Positions 5,059-5,883 of a stretch of 5,883 nt of DNA are shown in pieces. The number at the start of each line of letters is the position of its first letter. Position 1 is the stretch's first letter. Source of the stretch: an uncultured bacterium (GTDB lineage Bacteria; Patescibacteria; Microgenomatia; Levybacterales; UBA12049). Both the position numbers and the translations under genes were made by a program. The notes under the pieces are model-generated. The model was not told the origin of the DNA and did not search any database. It saw only the letters and a list, made by a program, of their open reading frames with translations. The stretch spans positions 1-5,883 of the forward strand of contig CAMPGJ010000073.1 of the NCBI GenBank assembly GCA_946885425.1, read 5' to 3'.

Positions 5059-5883
5059 AAGAATATTTATTACGTGATAAACAAATTATAGAAAAAGCGA
5101 GAGCTGCCTCTGCAGAACAACAAAGAGGAGATGTGATTGCTGCAATCCGCAAAGACGCCAAAGCTGAAACACGTAGAGTAGCCACGAAAGCAAACCGCAT
5201 TGCAGAACAGATCATGGCACAAGTTCCGCAAGATCAACAAGAAAAATTATCAGGCAATGTCACAGAGCTCGTAAAAAAAAGAGAGCGATCACGAGCCGGG
5301 CTAGCAAGCTATCTTATCGGAAAAGAGTACATCAAAAGAGAACACGTTCAGGATGATGGCTCACTTGATATTGCAGCCCTACAACAAACAGCATATTTCC
5401 AAAAAAATCAGCATTTTCTTGAAGCCCTGACAACCTATGAATTATCAAAAAAAAGTAAATTAAGACAAAAAAAGGCTGAAGGTATGAATCAAACGGTGCT
5501 TTCTGAACACGCTGAAAGGGTGCACCAGAAGCTTCATCCTAAAAAGGAAACAATTTTTAGAAGAGTAAAGAAAAAATTAGAAACAAAAGTGAAAGGAAAA
5601 CAGAAAAGAAAAAGATGGATCGGAGCGGGAGTAAGCGCTGCGGGGCTAGCCATGGCAGCAGGCATGGCAATTTCATGCACTTCAGAATCTTCTCATGAAG
5701 AACGGCCCAAAAATAAAATTGAAACAAGTGTGACACCTCACCCAAAGCCAGAAGAAACAAAAGAAAAACCTAAAGAAACAAAAGAAAAGCCAAAGGAAAC
5801 AAAGGAAAAACCTAAAAAACAAGAAAAACAAAATCCACCAAAGGACAAAGTATATACACATATCGTTAAAAAAAATGAAAACC
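5055..5883 (+). CDS. Membrane protein with cytoplasmic charged domain, KPKETKE stalk and probable LysM start; 3'-truncated
   Basis: The frame is open from ATG 5055 to the window end without a stop (276 codons), so the gene continues beyond the edge. The ATG overlaps the TGA of the upstream gene (ATGA). Residues 1-187 are highly charged and helical, rich in Lys, Glu, Gln and Ala, ending in the basic stretch KGKQKRKR. Residues 189-207 (IGAGVSAAGLAMAAGMAIS) form a Gly/Ala-rich hydrophobic segment, so by the positive-inside rule the first part is cytoplasmic. Four heptads of the KPKETKE type follow (231-258), a likely extended stalk. The last visible residues, 'VYTHIVKKNEN' (266-276), match the opening of a LysM domain ('Y.V.KGDTL'), which binds GlcNAc-containing glycans such as peptidoglycan or chitin. 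The LysM call rests on only about ten residues. The layout parallels the GH19 protein upstream. No homologue of the cytoplasmic region is recognised. Confidence 0.82.
   Translation, partial: MKEYLLRDKQIIEKARAASAEQQRGDVIAAIRKDAKAETRRVATKANRIAEQIMAQVPQDQQEKLSGNVTELVKKRERSRAGLASYLIGKEYIKREHVQDDGSLDIAALQQTAYFQKNQHFLEALTTYELSKKSKLRQKKAEGMNQTVLSEHAERVHQKLHPKKETIFRRVKKKLETKVKGKQKRKRWIGAGVSAAGLAMAAGMAISCTSESSHEERPKNKIETSVTPHPKPEETKEKPKETKEKPKETKEKPKKQEKQNPPKDKVYTHIVKKNEN
5745..5828 (+). repeat. Four 21-base tandem repeats encoding KPKETKE-type heptads
   Basis: Four consecutive 7-codon units: KPEETKE, KPKETKE, KPKETKE, KPKKQEK. Codons for Lys, Pro and Glu vary between units (AAA/AAG, CCA/CCT), so the repeat is better conserved as protein than as DNA and is not a fresh duplication. 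It probably makes a rigid, charged spacer between membrane and wall-binding domain. Confidence 0.85.

Noticed and set aside
5664..5678. Lipobox ending at Cys208 of the LysM-type protein (AISC)
   Set aside because: Ala at -3 is a poor fit to [LVI][ASTVI][GAS]C, and the segment comes after 187 cytoplasmic residues, unlike a lipoprotein signal. A plain membrane anchor is more likely.

Overview
This 5.9 kb window carries six protein-coding genes, all on the + strand and tightly packed. The longest gap is under 100 bases. Stops are TAG, TGA and TAA, used in the ordinary way (genetic code 11). The compact layout, the lack of Shine-Dalgarno sequences and the style of the membrane proteins (a short basic N-terminus, one membrane segment, an R-x-R-A type juxtamembrane stretch, then low-complexity Pro/Thr linkers) suggest a Candidate Phyla Radiation (Patescibacteria) genome, perhaps Microgenomates. 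This is inference; the window holds no rRNA or ribosomal marker.

Left part (1-2767): the 3' end of a DUF1905/YdeI-OmpD-associated (OmdA) family gene, then a complete 751-residue UvrA paralogue. The UvrA keeps both ATPase sites and DNA-contact motifs but has lost the UvrB-binding domain. Such short UvrAs are usually linked to drug or genotoxin resistance rather than to canonical excision repair.

Right part (2800-5883): four genes that look devoted to the cell envelope. The first encodes a membrane-anchored protein with two tandem six-cysteine modules. The second has an intracellular repeat region, one hydrophobic segment and an outward-facing GH19 (chitinase/muramidase-like) domain. The third is a 70-residue helical protein. 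The fourth overlaps the third by an ATGA junction and runs off the right edge. It has a long charged cytoplasmic part, a membrane segment, a Lys-Pro-Glu-Thr heptad-repeat stalk and what looks like the first residues of a LysM domain. A GH19 enzyme and a probable LysM protein next to each other suggest work on peptidoglycan or a related polymer, of the cell itself or of a host or neighbour.

The most striking pattern is in gene starts. At all four internal genes that begin a transcription unit (512, 2800, 3584, 4846) a -10-like hexamer ends only 6-7 bases before the start codon. Predicted transcription would therefore begin at or next to the start codon, giving leaderless mRNAs. Two of these promoters have a perfect TTGACA -35 at exactly 17 bases, and one of these -35 boxes overlaps the stop codon of the uvrA-like gene.
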